Assembly (NCBI RefSeq): GCF_051622035.1
Contig: NC_135355.1
Span: forward strand, 1,488,001 to 1,552,000
From: Arctopsyche grandis
Lineage: Eukaryota > Arthropoda > Insecta > Trichoptera > Hydropsychidae
Direction of reading: 5' to 3'
Length of the DNA stretch: 64,000 nucleotides
A program made the position numbers and the translations under genes. The stretch's first letter is position 1; every line of letters begins with the position of its first letter. Shown here in pieces: positions 35,001 through 43,717 of this stretch. The notes beneath the pieces were generated by a model that had not been told where the DNA came from, ran no database searches, and worked only from the letters and a program-made list of their open reading frames with translations.

Positions 35001-35578
35001 TTATATTCTCCTCCAATGATAGTTGAGTGTATTTTTGCATGGTATTTTTATTTTCAACGATTTCAATCCGTAAACCTCGACAGCTCACACTAAACTGAAC
35101 TCAAATCGTAGAAAACAATCATATTTAAAAGACCCGATCGTTAAAAACCATACACCTAAAGGGACAATATTTTTATTGCCCAAAAATCGTAAAACACAAG
35201 TGTTCCGGTTTCCGAAACCGCGACGGTATGGTCTGTGCTCCTGGTAGATATGTCGGGACTTCGGGTAGATTTCGCTTAGTGTAAGTGCAAGCAGTGCGCA
35301 CGCATCTGTGGTTCAGTCTGTCTGGCGCTTGTCGATCGTTTGCACCGCATCGGTTACGTTTTAATGTTTTGACTTGTGGGTCAGTGTTTAATTTGTTGAT
35401 ATTTTTGTTGTAGGAAATCCTGTCGTTGGTCTCTGAAAAGGGTGCTGTATTTTCAGAGTTGGAGTATATGAACGCTTTTCAAGTTATTGCAAAGTCCACT
35501 AATCAATCAGATTCCGCACTGAAGGCAAATCTCAATAAACTTTCAAACATATTAGGAAACGTCGGTGTTACAGTTTGA
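23064..35578 (+). CDS. Exoc4: Sec8 / Exoc4, exocyst complex subunit 4
   Basis: Subunit of the exocyst, which tethers secretory vesicles to the plasma membrane. Seventeen coding exons give about 937 residues, near the usual ~975: 23064-23123, 23218-23379, 23458-23627, 23694-23847, 23920-24031, 26981-27141, 27222-27557, 27636-27763, 29350-29535, 29609-29783 (end uncertain), 29859-30064, 31556-31628, 31709-31840, 31916-32131, 32921-33103, 33172-33366 and 35414-35578. The N-terminus (GLLMTVIRTLSASETNEQR, then KLEKEYKKCDQRVDELV) matches vertebrate Sec8 strongly. SLPNW, LLLLHLEV and the C-terminal FSELEYMNAFQVI are also family-typical. The exon 10/11 junction only stays in frame with a GC donor; a GT donor 23 bases on breaks the frame. 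Introns 5, 8, 11, 14 and 16 host SINEs, LINEs, LTRs and Tc1. Divergent from yurt. Confidence 0.92.
24064..24500 (-). mobile_element. tRNA-derived SINE with 3' hairpin, Sec8 intron 5
   Basis: Read on the - strand: a tRNA-like head at about 24500-24420 (box B-like GGGTTCGATCCC), a central block with GATCGTTTCCTATCAGAG and GAAACGGTTCCCGG, and a terminal hairpin (24074-24114) with 10-bp arms CCAGGAAGGC / GCCTTCCTGG enclosing GCATTGTGG...CTGTAAG. A diverged relative is at 41697-42153. Confidence 0.7.
24511..24914 (-). mobile_element. Solo LTR, ~400 bp, Sec8 intron 5
   Basis: Bounded by TGTTGCGTAGGGG and TATACGTAACA, with ATAC duplications (24507-24510, 24915-24918). The polyadenylation-like AATAAATGCTG lies near the 3' end when read on the - strand, so orientation is -. 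A sister copy is at 39704-40066. Sequence just after it (about 24920-25060) resembles the second LTR family seen at 3640-3830. Confidence 0.7.
25205..26460 (-). mobile_element. RTE-like LINE reverse transcriptase fragment
   Basis: The frame at 26332-25205 shows the RT core YICFIDFEKAFDRV, RGVRQGCILSPTLFN and the catalytic FADD, then a C-terminal CETWTLK / FEMWVYTRMLKI region typical of RTE-like endonuclease-RT proteins. A frameshift near 26340 separates it from upstream residues that still read QFGFR, and another near 25490 separates the last ~90 residues (LGHMIRG, RATEDR). Dead copy, antisense in Sec8 intron 5. The clade assignment is tentative. Confidence 0.75.
26473..26975 (+). mobile_element. 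tRNA-derived SINE with 3' hairpin, Sec8 intron 5
   Basis: The head (26473-26550) folds like a tRNA: the ends CCAGCAGTTTG / CAAACTGCTGG pair, with box A TGGCTTAATGGTAGCG and box B GGTTCGAGTCC. Then comes the shared core (GATCGTTTCTCTATCAGAG, GAAACGGTTCCTGAAAA). The tail has a hairpin (26898-26937) with TACACTCGTCA / TGACGAGTGTA arms and ends in AATAAAATAAAA, about 10 bp before the exon 6 polypyrimidine tract. A truncated sister is at 45490-45805. Confidence 0.75.
28456..28663 (+). mobile_element. Possible solo LTR
   Basis: TGTAGGGTTGGA...CCGCCACA, about 208 bp, with AATAAACAAC near the 3' end. The following TTCCAACCGTGGTCCTGATT looks like a primer-binding-site region. No matching target duplication was found. 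In Sec8 intron 8. Confidence 0.35.
28797..29131 (+). repeat. Diverged relative of the TACGTAACA-ended LTR
   Basis: Starts TGTAACGTGGGAAC and runs to GGATCCTACGTAAC, sharing the TTTGGCCTTTCA and GGATCC blocks with the LTRs at 24511 and 39704 but in opposite orientation. Boundaries uncertain. Confidence 0.4.
30108..31525 (+). mobile_element. 5'-truncated LINE with 3' hairpin tail, Sec8 intron 11
   Basis: The RT frame is followed by a T-rich 3' UTR, a terminal hairpin at 31452-31498 (CCATTGTGG / CCACAATGG arms with inner CATTA / TAATG pairing) and an AATAAATAAA-type tail. Copies of the same 3' end are at 40078-40548 and, reversed, at 58009-59170. Confidence 0.8.
30136..31089 (+). pseudogene. 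LINE reverse transcriptase C-terminal fragment
   Basis: Fragment of a Jockey-group reverse transcriptase. It reads GVTQGSTLGPLLFTIVINNL, then LLFADGVKLFF, where the catalytic second Asp of the FADD box is Gly. A typical thumb/C-terminal region follows (VDLGITFDPQF, FRRLGFVLRYA, KLEYNAIVWNPHE). A TAG stop at 31087-31089 interrupts it; a few more residues of the family (ILTYLSGNLRSSLLS) follow in frame. The fragment begins about 70 bp after Sec8 exon 11 and is sense to the host gene. The paralogue at 58427-59161 lacks that stop. Confidence 0.78.
32166..32880. mobile_element. TIR element in Sec8 intron 14
   Basis: Inverted arms at about 32178-32236 and 32805-32870 share CGACAATTGGTTCAAGTCCA and AACGACAAAATGTACCCGAC. 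Between them is a GC-richer block with no recognised coding sequence. Superfamily not identified. Confidence 0.5.
33597..35244 (-). mobile_element. Tc1-like DNA transposon (DD34E), copy 2
   Basis: Inverted ends -CAGGAGCACAGA- with TA on both sides (33595-33596, 35245-35246) and a conserved GTCGCGGTTTCGGAAACCGG block. About 1.65 kb. A third, partial copy of the left end is at about 48590-49075. Confidence 0.85.
33930..35040 (-). pseudogene. Tc1-like transposase, copy 2, degraded C-terminal half
   Basis: The frame from 35040 (MQKYTQLSLEENIKIAA) to 34441 is open: HTH region with RSISQQMGRSVSTVSRIM, then FSDESKF, the first catalytic Asp. It is stopped right after MVWGCFS. Downstream, the second Asp region and the C-terminal domain with a recognisable WPGNSPD-type stretch (about 34150-34110) are visible but mutated. 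The 87-bp intron (34192-34278) is at the same place as in copy 1. Antisense in Sec8 intron 16. Confidence 0.78.
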
Positions 35579-35723
35579 ATATGATTTTCTTATATATATA
35601 TATATATATAGGATGTTTCTAGTGGTGCTTAAAGATAGATGGAGGCTATGCCCAAGATGTTTATAAAAGTGTTTTTTTTTTTCTTTCTTTTCATCTGTCA
35701 TTAAGTGCTATTTATTTGAAACA

Positions 35724-36787
35724 ACATACAAGATGGGGCATAAATAATACTGAGTTGGGATACATCAATCGTTAATAAGTTTGACCCACTGAATTCGAAT
35801 ATGACAATGATTTTTTTTGTTTCTTCTCGTTTATGAGAGAATACTCATCAGTATTTACAAAGTTTGACCCAATAAATTCGGATATGACAATGATTTTTGT
35901 TAATGAGATATGAGCGATTAAGAAAATGCGCAGTTTTTACAGATTTTTTACTTTTGCAGTCTTTAACTCATAATCTAGTATTGCTATGCCAAAAGTGAGT
36001 ATTGGAATCAACAATCAGATATTATTTCTATTGATTGTGATTTTTATTGCTTTGAAATACGTATAATTGATTATCTAGCGAAATTTAAAAGTCAAAAATA
36101 TTGTTTGTTCTCGAACATGCATATGTATTCATTGGGTCAGTTTTATATTTTACTACGTTTACAAGTATTAGTTTTCAATCTCAATTCTCTACCGTTCTAT
36201 TTATTAAGTGCAGATATTCAAATATTGAAATTGAAAACCAATCCTTTAAACTTGTATAAAATATAAAACTGGCCCAATGGATACATAATAGCTCGAGACA
36301 AAAAAAATTTATATTTTTGAGTTTTAAAATTTGCTAAATAATGGATTATAAGTATTTTAAAGCAATAAAAAATTGCAATTAATAGAAAAAACATCTGACT
36401 ATTGATTCCAATACTCACTTTTGACACAGCAATACTAGATTTTGAGTTAAAGACGGCAAAAGCCAAAAATTGCGCATTTTCTTAATCGCTTATATCTCAT
36501 TAACAAAAATCATCGTCATATCAGAATTTATTGGGTCAAACTTTGTAAATTCTGATGAGTATTCTCTCCGGTAAGTTAAAACAGTTTATTATGCTCAGTG
36601 TAATTAGATCATTAGCATATTAAAAATGAACAATTTAATTGAAAATTAAATATTTTTAAGCTAAAAAAACACAAACTACAAAGTATAACATTGTCATTAA
36701 GTATTTTTGAAAATAATATCGCTTGAGTAAGCTCGAAATGTTGTCAAATATTTACCAAGTGTCTAATTGTTTCCGCTCCATCTTGTA
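35724..36787. mobile_element. Foldback element downstream of Sec8
   Basis: Long imperfect inverted arms of about 300 bp: 35829-36140 against 36265-36573, e.g. AGAATACTCATCAG and its complement. Outer ends ATACAAGATGG / CCATCTTGTAT. No coding frame. From here to 37358 nothing else was recognised except AT-rich sequence. Confidence 0.55.
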
Positions 36788-37358
36788 TTATTTTATTTTT
36801 AATATTACATTTGAAACAGTAGAATTTCTTTTTATTATAATCGGTTTAAATTATGTATAAAAAAATGTTACTTTTGTATTTTTTGTAGAAAATTTATTAA
36901 TATATATCTATCATACTTTAATTTAATTATGCACATGATACATATACAAATGTTGTTTTAAATTTAGGATCTATTTAATTTTATTATAAGTGTGTGTTTG
37001 TAGAGTTTGGTACTGGTTTAGGAACAGTCTTTAAAATTAGCGATTACATTCAATTATTCCACACCAGTACCAAATTTACCTGCAAAACATTCGAAAAGTG
37101 CAATTTAATTTCATAATAATGCAGTTTTAAAACAATATTATTTTATATAAAAAATTAAGATGAAAAAACAAGTTTATTACAAATTATATTAACAAAAGCG
37201 GAATCGACTAGTTTGTAGAAATGAATAGACTTGTCAATTACAGCTTTAATTATAATATATATATTTATACAATGATTACAACTATGTATCATTCATTCAA
37301 AAGTAACTTTGAACCACAATATATACATTATATTTTGCATCAAGTGTGAGTTTTTGTT

Positions 37359-39225
37359 TCACTTGCTCAAAAGTACGACCTGTTCCGTATCCGGGTACCT
37401 AGGCAGCCTCAGATTATATTTCTGGACGAGACCAGGAGGCACGAATCTGCCACCGAGGTAATGATACAGTCCTGTGAACGATTTGGCGCACTTCTTTGGT
37501 GCCGAAAGCGAGATGAGTATCGTCGGTGACAATACTGGTCCTTCCGTCGGAGGGCCATCATTCACGTTCCATCCAGATGGTATATCGACGCTGAAATTAA
37601 ACATCACACATCAAACACTGTAGGTTTATATTCAACGTTTCGATTTAACCCTTTGCCCGGGCTATAAATATAGCGAACAAGTTCTGTACGTGGCACCTTT
37701 TTCGCGAATTTGGCAACCGAGTTTTCGACCTTAACCGTTTGCCTGCGGCCGTCTTCTATGGAAGCTTTGGGCGACAAGTCTGTAGCGCGGCTGTCTTCCA
37801 TAGAATTTCTGAACTTTGCACAGGATTTTGAGCCTTATATGTACCTATTTCAACTGTTTTAAGGTTCAAAATTGGTTGAATATATTACTGAGAGTTGAAC
37901 GCCATCTATTCAATTTGCTTAAAATTAGTATATACCAGTCAAAATTAGTGGTTTTGTGGAACCATATTGAAACCTCGTTTATGTAACGTCACGTCTGTTG
38001 AACAATGGCGACGATACATCTCAATTGTGTGAATAATGATTATTTGACACAATTAAGCCAAAACTACGAGATATATTATGTATTTTATTGTTTGAAATAA
38101 TACTTAATGTGTTAATTAACATATCTGGTTACTTGAGTTGATATTAAAATCTGTATTTAAGGTCGAAAACTCGATTTCCAAATTCGCGAAAAAGGTGCCG
38201 CGTACAGGGCTTGTTCGCTATATTTATTGCCGCGGGCAAAGGGTTAAATACAGATTTTAATATTTACTCAAATAACCAGATATGTTAATTAACACATAAA
38301 GTATTATTTCAAACAATAAAATACATAATATATCTCGTAGTTTTGGCTTAATTGTGTCAAATAATCATTCTTAATACAATTGAGACGTATGGTCGCCATT
38401 GTTCAACAGACGTGACGTCACATAAACGAGGTTTCAGTATGGTTCCAAAAAACCACTAATTTTGACTGGTATATATTCATTTTAAGAAAGTTGAATATAT
38501 GGCATTCAACTCTCAGTAATATATTCAACCAATTTTGAACCTTAAAACAGTTGAAATAGGCGCATATAACGCTCAAAATCCCGTGCAAAGTTCAGAAATT
38601 CTATGGAAGACAGCCGCGCTACAGACTTGTCGCCCAAAGCTTCCATAGAAGACGGCCGCGGGCAAATGGTTTAGGAACTTGCCTGCAGACTGGAACTGAA
38701 GTGTTTGCCATGGCTTCCATTTGAGGCATCATTTCAGGTCGGATCGGTGGTTTGAAACTGAATCCGAACAAGGCGTCGACGACTATGTTATACGTTGAGT
38801 TTATATCGTCGGCTGTCGGACACTTGTCTACGAACTCCACTCCGTATTTTAGGCATTGGTGTGTCAAGTTCTGGTACAGGGTGTTGGCTGGTCGTTTTGG
38901 ATAGTGCACCGACGGGGCGAAACCCATCATGTGTAAATGGCGTGCGGCTACTAGGCCGTCGCCTCCGTTGTTGCCGGGGCCGCACACAATCAGCACTTTA
39001 CTGTGTCTGGAAAGTGTTGAAAATCAGCGAGAGTTGTTGAAGTATTCAATGTTTTTTTTATATAAGTTAGATTTACTCTTCTGGTAAGTATGTTTTGGCA
39101 ATGGCGCTGGCGCAACTCAAGCCGGCCAGTTCCATGAGTTGGTCTACGCTGAATTTGTATTCGTTGAAGAGGTCTTGATCTAAAGCCGCAGCGTCGGTTT
39201 GGTTGAGGTATTTCATTTCAGACAT
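37359..39225 (-). CDS. NAXE: NAXE, NAD(P)H-hydrate epimerase
   Basis: Epimerises R- and S-NAD(P)HX so that NAXD can repair the hydrated cofactors. Three coding exons on the - strand (39077-39225, 38683-39006, 37359-37590) give 234 residues in one YjeF_N domain. Visible motifs: [11 protein letters not shown] (N-terminal helix), [18 protein letters not shown] (the GPGNNGGDG nucleotide-binding loop), [20 protein letters not shown] and SLTAPK-like SLSAPKKCA, then [10 protein letters not shown] and a C-terminal YPDTEQV, all matching vertebrate NAXE. No mitochondrial presequence is encoded from this Met, so either the insect product is cytosolic or a further 5' exon exists. Intron 1 is GT-AG and short. 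Intron 2 (37591-38682) needs a GC donor (AG|GCAAGT), because only this joins VPVC to SVDIPSGW in frame; it is almost entirely filled by a foldback element. Confidence 0.93.
37645..38673. mobile_element. Interleaved foldback element inside NAXE intron 2
   Basis: Four blocks in the order L1 (37645-37730), L2 (37731-38160), L1' (38161-38246), L2' (38247-38673), where L1' and L2' are reverse complements of L1 and L2 at high identity. Block ends read TTAACC-TTTGCC-G, consistent with a TTAA-targeting (piggyBac-like) MITE. The element ends 9 bp from the GC donor and begins 54 bp from the acceptor; without it the intron would be about 63 bp. Confidence 0.75.
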
Positions 39226-39703
39226 TGTGTGTGTGCTTCTATCTGGAGATGTTTTGATCTTAAAGTTGAAAATAAGATATGTAAGTACATACGTATATAT
39301 GAATCACTTTTTGATTTTAAAGTTGCTTTTTATTTAGTTCTAAAATTTGTATAATTGTATTTTAAATAGACAATCTGAAATTTAAATATTTTTTATGTGG
39401 ACATGTTAGATCTTTTTCAGACCAAAATAGTATTTATTTAGATACTTTTGAGGATAAAGTTTAGTAAAAGTTGATGAAGAATACTTTTAATTTCAAATAT
39501 TCTTCGATTCGAATACTTTTAAATAAGCAAAATTTTCAGTATAACAAACTATTTTCGTGCTGTGGATTATTTAATAACAGTCTGTAACTAATTATTTAAT
39601 CGCTCAACAGTCTAAGGGCTTAAGGGCGGTTTCAGACTAGCGTTTTATACGCGCGTATAAAGAAGTGCATGTTTTTATTTAATATTGCCTAAATGTTTTG
39701 TAT

Positions 39704-40066
39704 TGTTGCGTAGGGGTGGGTGGAGGATCCAAGTAAAAGGCCAACAGTCGTCTCACAGCATTTATTGATGATTAAGAAGATACACGCACTGGCAGTGCTC
39801 AGTGCAGAATGACTTGATATCGCCTTATAAGGGATAGATCTCTCAGGACATCTTCGACGTCTAATCTGTTTACCTATCGTTATAGTCACGTACCCGGATG
39901 TGTATTCCCACAACATTCGGTCCCACGGTACGGTCACTTCTGAGAAGGGACCAATAACGGCCATTGTTTAGCCTACACGCACTTGGAGTCTAGATATAAT
40001 CCTTGAAAATTATAACGGTCGCACGGGGTTCATGGATGCCGGCGGCTCTTTTTAGTATACGTAACA
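39704..40066 (-). mobile_element. Solo LTR, second copy of the TACGTAACA family
   Basis: TGTTGCGTAGGGG...TATACGTAACA with GTAT duplications (39700-39703, 40067-40070). About 40 bp shorter than the copy at 24511. Confidence 0.72.
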
Positions 40067-40077
40067 GTATTATTATT

Positions 40078-40548
40078 ATCGGATATTATCTTAACATATT
40101 TATCTGGTAACCTGCGCTCGTCATTACTTTCTTAATTTGAATGTGATGAATGAGTGGAATCTTAATCTACTCTCTTCCATTTGGGCCTCGCTGTGATTTT
40201 ATTTTTTATTCATATTTTGTTTTATTTTGTTTTACTTTTTCTTTCTCCTTTGTACATTTTTATATACTATTTTAATTTTGTTCAGTGTAAACAAAGAATG
40301 GGATTTATGGATTTTATTTTTAATTTTTACACTTTTGTTATTTTTTTTTCTCTCTGAATGATGTATTATTTTCCTTTTGTTACTTTTTTTATTTTATTTT
40401 ACCATGTTTTCTGCTTTTGCTTTTTTCCTTTATTTACAGTTTACTTTTTTTTATATCATGTTTTTATATCTTTTTCAAATGTAGGCCATTGTGGCGCATT
40501 AGGTTCTTCCTGTAATGCCACAATGGTCCAAAACTATTAAATAAATAA
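40078..40548 (+). mobile_element. LINE 3' end with hairpin
   Basis: Closely matches 31085-31525: it starts at GGATATTATCTTAACATATT near the end of the RT frame, continues through the T-rich 3' UTR, and ends with the hairpin at 40484-40529 and an AAATAAATAAA tail. 5'-truncated. Confidence 0.8.
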
Positions 40549-40639
40549 ATTATATATTAAATATAGCCAATTAATGTTTTGCACTTCCAAAAACGAGCTT
40601 ATACGCGCGTATAAAACGCTAGTCTGAAACCGCTCTAAC

Positions 40640-41490
40640 AATATTTGACTAATGGATTCCTGTACATATTTTTTCAAAGTTTAGAACATTTTGCATGAAA
40701 GTATATTTTAAAATTTGCCATTCCCAAATATTTCATATAAGGTGATTTTTTTCAAATTGTATTAAATTCCCGTTATATGTTTAAATCATGATTAAAAAAC
40801 TGACGAAATATGATGAACAGTTAATAAAACGAGGTCCAATAATTCTATTCAAAATCATTGACATTTGACAGCTGACTGACCAAATATGCTAAGAGTAACC
40901 TAACAACTAAAATATAGACCATTCACTTTTTTATTTATTTATTTTGCGATTTTTAATTTTTATTATAATATGCCGTTATCTGATATAGAGTCGTCGTTTT
41001 ATAGCATTAAATACATTTCAATTTCGTTATAATGAAGTTTCCAGTATGACGAATGATTTTTGCGGCTCTGAAGAGAATTATAATATTTAGCATGAATTTT
41101 AAATTTCATTCAAATGAGTATTCAGAATAAAGAAAAAAAAATGTAACAGATCCCTAGAATCTTGTTATAACGAGATTCAACTGTGACAGGTATCTGGCAA
41201 CATTATTCCTTCTTTTTTTTTTTTGACAGCTCCTACTTAAGGTCTTTTGGGTATAATTGTGCATATACAATCTCTATCTGTGTAGAAGTCCAATCAATGC
41301 AAAAACGTTATTGAATAGATATTTGCAACTGAATGGTGTCATAAAAGTAGAAACTTCTAGTTTACGAAGGCCTAACCCCACTCCAAGCACAACGTACAGT
41401 CAACCAAAGCGCCCCGAAACGGAAATTTGTTGATTTATTTTATGTCTCGCTGAATTAATTTCGGTTCGTCAAAGTGGGTTTTGGTACGGT
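40640..41490. other. No recognised feature
   Basis: AT-rich sequence with no open frame of note and no repeat that I could pair with another part of the window. Confidence 0.4.
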
Positions 41491-41494
41491 TCGG

Positions 41495-41665
41495 TGATTA
41501 CTGGTCACAAAGTCACTAAAATCTCTATAACGAAACATCTGGCAGCCGAAAAGTCCATCATACTGACGATACCTATCATACTAACGAGAACTTGAATGCC
41601 AAATATTGCGTATTCGCGATTTTAATGGCAAAAATTGTCTTTGTGACCACCGCAATGTGACTAAT
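41495..41665. repeat. Dispersed repeat, reverse copy
   Basis: Reverse complement of the repeat at 4270-4500 and 22715-22885; shared blocks include TCTATAACGAAACATCTGGC. Both ends carry TGACCA/TCACAAAG-type sequence, suggesting a TIR element. Confidence 0.55.
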
Positions 41666-41696
41666 ATTTACATATTTTTCACATACATATATACAA

Positions 41697-42153
41697 ATAT
41701 ACCAGGAAGGCTTAACAGGTAAACCCCAAATGCGCCTTCCTGGTACACATAATTATTACATAGATACATGTAAATCTAAATATCTGACATCTATGGTCAG
41801 TATACATATATTACAAACATCGTATTAATACGATAAATAACGATGAATAACTATCATGTAACAATACGAATTTTTATATTCGATAAACAGCCACAGAGAC
41901 ATCTATGGTGAGCAATATGGCGAAACCTAAGATATAACAATAACTAAAGGTTCGCAACAGAAAATTGGGAAGGAAACGCCAATTTTACAGGAATCGTTTC
42001 AATGAAAATCAGAAAAATTGGCAAATTCTGATAAGAAACGATCGACCTAGACAAATCAAGGTCTGGCCAACAACGAGACTTAGCGGGGAATCGAACTCGT
42101 AACATCAAGTACGAAATAATTCAACATTCACCACTAGACCACGCTGCTGGTTC
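41697..42153 (-). mobile_element. tRNA-derived SINE with 3' hairpin
   Basis: Read on the - strand: the head near 42153-42085 has box A-like GTGGTCTAGTGGTGAAT and box B GAGTTCGATTCCC, a different tRNA-like head from that of the other SINEs. Then comes the shared core with GATCGTTTCTTATCAGAA, and last the hairpin at 41701-41744 with CCAGGAAGGC / GCCTTCCTGG-type arms. Confidence 0.7.
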
Positions 42154-42316
42154 ATCCAATTACCTTTTGTACACCGTTTTCTTTCTTCTATATGTATGTT
42201 ATAAACGCGAATGAATAAATAAATAAAAAAAGTCATATACCATTGGCTTGCTAAGGAAATCTCCCCGTTTTTATTATGGCACAGCTTTACTAAAATGTGC
42301 GCGAGCTGGGTTCAAA

Positions 42317-42450
42317 GGCTGCGTTCACACCAACGATATTACTTACGATATTTTCCATAACCAGTTTCTAAATAGCAACCACAGGTTGCAATATGGGAAC
42401 TGGATTTGGAAAATATTGCAAGTAATATCGTTGGTGTGGACGGCCCCAAA
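42317..42450. mobile_element. Hairpin MITE
   Basis: Imperfect palindrome of about 130 bp: TTCACACCAACGATATTACT pairs with a complement ending near 42443, around a loop near GCAACCACAGGTTGC. Related but diverged hairpins are at 53720-53880 and 57355-57510. Confidence 0.55.
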
Positions 42451-42713
42451 GGGACTACGTGACGTCATATTGAGTCCCCCTTTTATCCTGCTCGCGTACA
42501 CGTAACTGAGGCTGTGCGATAAAAACAGTATATTTCATGGCACGCCACTGTGACATACATATGTATATATGTATATAGTCGTATTTTTGTACCATTTGAG
42601 TAGTAGCTGATGCGGTTTAAATATTAATATTAATTAAAAAATTATAAAAAAATGCATTTTAAAGCATACAAAAGAGATGCGGTAATATTCGTATAAGAGT
42701 GGTAAATATGGTC

Positions 42714-43293
42714 GATGGCCACTTGGATTGAAATTACATTCACATCAATTAACGGTAATTTAATATATTGTTGTCAACTGATAGTGAAAAGAAGCCATCT
42801 CGATAGTACAAAAGCTACTTATATTTAATTTTATTAGTCTTTGCAGTATATAAACTCTAAAGGTCGAATCTTATTGATCGGACTAGCTGAATATCTGAAA
42901 AATATGAATCGCGTTTACTCTCCCCGTGAAATGAAATTTCTAAGCCCGCTTTAAAGGTCACAGAATTTGACCCTTAAAGCCCTAAGCATGAGGCCACCCC
43001 CCCCCCCCCCCGACGAATACAGTCCAAGAGACCCTTTCGTCGGAGAACGAGACGGTTGTTCATGAATATCGCACAAGAACAACCGCACATCACTGTTCTA
43101 ATAAAAAAAACCACACTGTACATAACCAAGTACAAAATTAACAACAGCGCATGAACACATAAAGCGCGCATGCGGTAGGAAACAAAAACTGAGATGTGCC
43201 GTGCGAATGCACGCACACCTCAAGTAAACATGAAATGAAATATATGTAGTTATGTTACAAGGTTCTTATCTCTAAATCCAAGTGGCCATCCTG
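42714..43293. mobile_element. Possible TIR element with a C-run
   Basis: GATGGCCACTTGGATT at 42714 and AATCCAAGTGGCCATC ending near 43293 are perfect 16-bp inverted ends. The interior contains a poly-C run near 43000 and no recognised gene. Confidence 0.45.
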
Positions 43294-43339
43294 TATGCAG
43301 AGCTACTCAAATTGAAAAAAACTATGGCCGCCAAAAATT

Positions 43340-43717
43340 CTAACAATTAATTTTCAAACGTACCACTGCACTGTGAAAAGTATCCGATTCCGATTTGGGT
43401 GACGGTCGTCCCGGATGTTTCAGAGGAGTTGAAAAAATTTTCGAAGTTCCCGCCCTTTCCTCCGCCAAGATCCTCGTTAGCGTTCGAACGGAAATATTGG
43501 TAGCTTTAGCTGTTCTCGTCCGGACATCGGTAATATTTCCCACGCCATTCGTTGCCTCGTTTTTCATGAAGCGATACACGCAGGCTATTTTCTCCCTTGT
43601 CTGTACAAATATAGGTGAATCGTATAAGCTATTTTAAAATGAATCGATTTATGTACATAGGTGTGTATTTACCTGATTGTTTAAAACTCTACGACAGGTG
43701 GTTCTTTCGACTGACAT
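43340..43717 (-). pseudogene. 5' exons of a Tc1/mariner-type transposase
   Basis: Exon 1 (43673-43717) encodes MSVERTTCRRVLNNQ and ends at a GT donor. Exon 2 starts at 43600 after TTTGTACAG and encodes TREKIACVYRFMKNEAT... with a helix-turn-helix-like segment (TAKATNISVRTLTRIL) and a GRP box (PGRPSPK). The frame stops at 43340 and no catalytic domain follows. Exon 1 alone recurs at about 54186-54232 and 57840-57890. It resembles the N-terminus of DDE transposases annotated in insects; the family call is tentative. Confidence 0.5.

Larger units (their letters stand above)
33398..35346. mobile_element. TIR element in Sec8 intron 16, hosting Tc1
   Basis: Inverted ends of about 40 bp, GGTGCAAACGATCGACAAGC at 33398 and its reverse complement ending at 35346. 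Nearly all the interior is the Tc1 copy at 33597-35244. Other partial copies are at about 47988-48055 and 48366-49075. Confidence 0.6.
39624..40635. mobile_element. PIF/Harbinger-like MITE, disrupted
   Basis: Inverted ends GGGCGGTTTCAGACTAGCG and its near-perfect complement extend about 38 bp to TTATACGCGCGTATAA. TAA is present on both sides (39621-39623, 40636-40638), as expected for Harbinger. The interior contains a solo LTR and a LINE 3' end. Confidence 0.6.

Noticed and set aside
37604-37801. 65-codon frame upstream of NAXE exon 3
   Set aside because: It lies in the foldback element inside the intron; the reverse arm holds similar unrelated frames.
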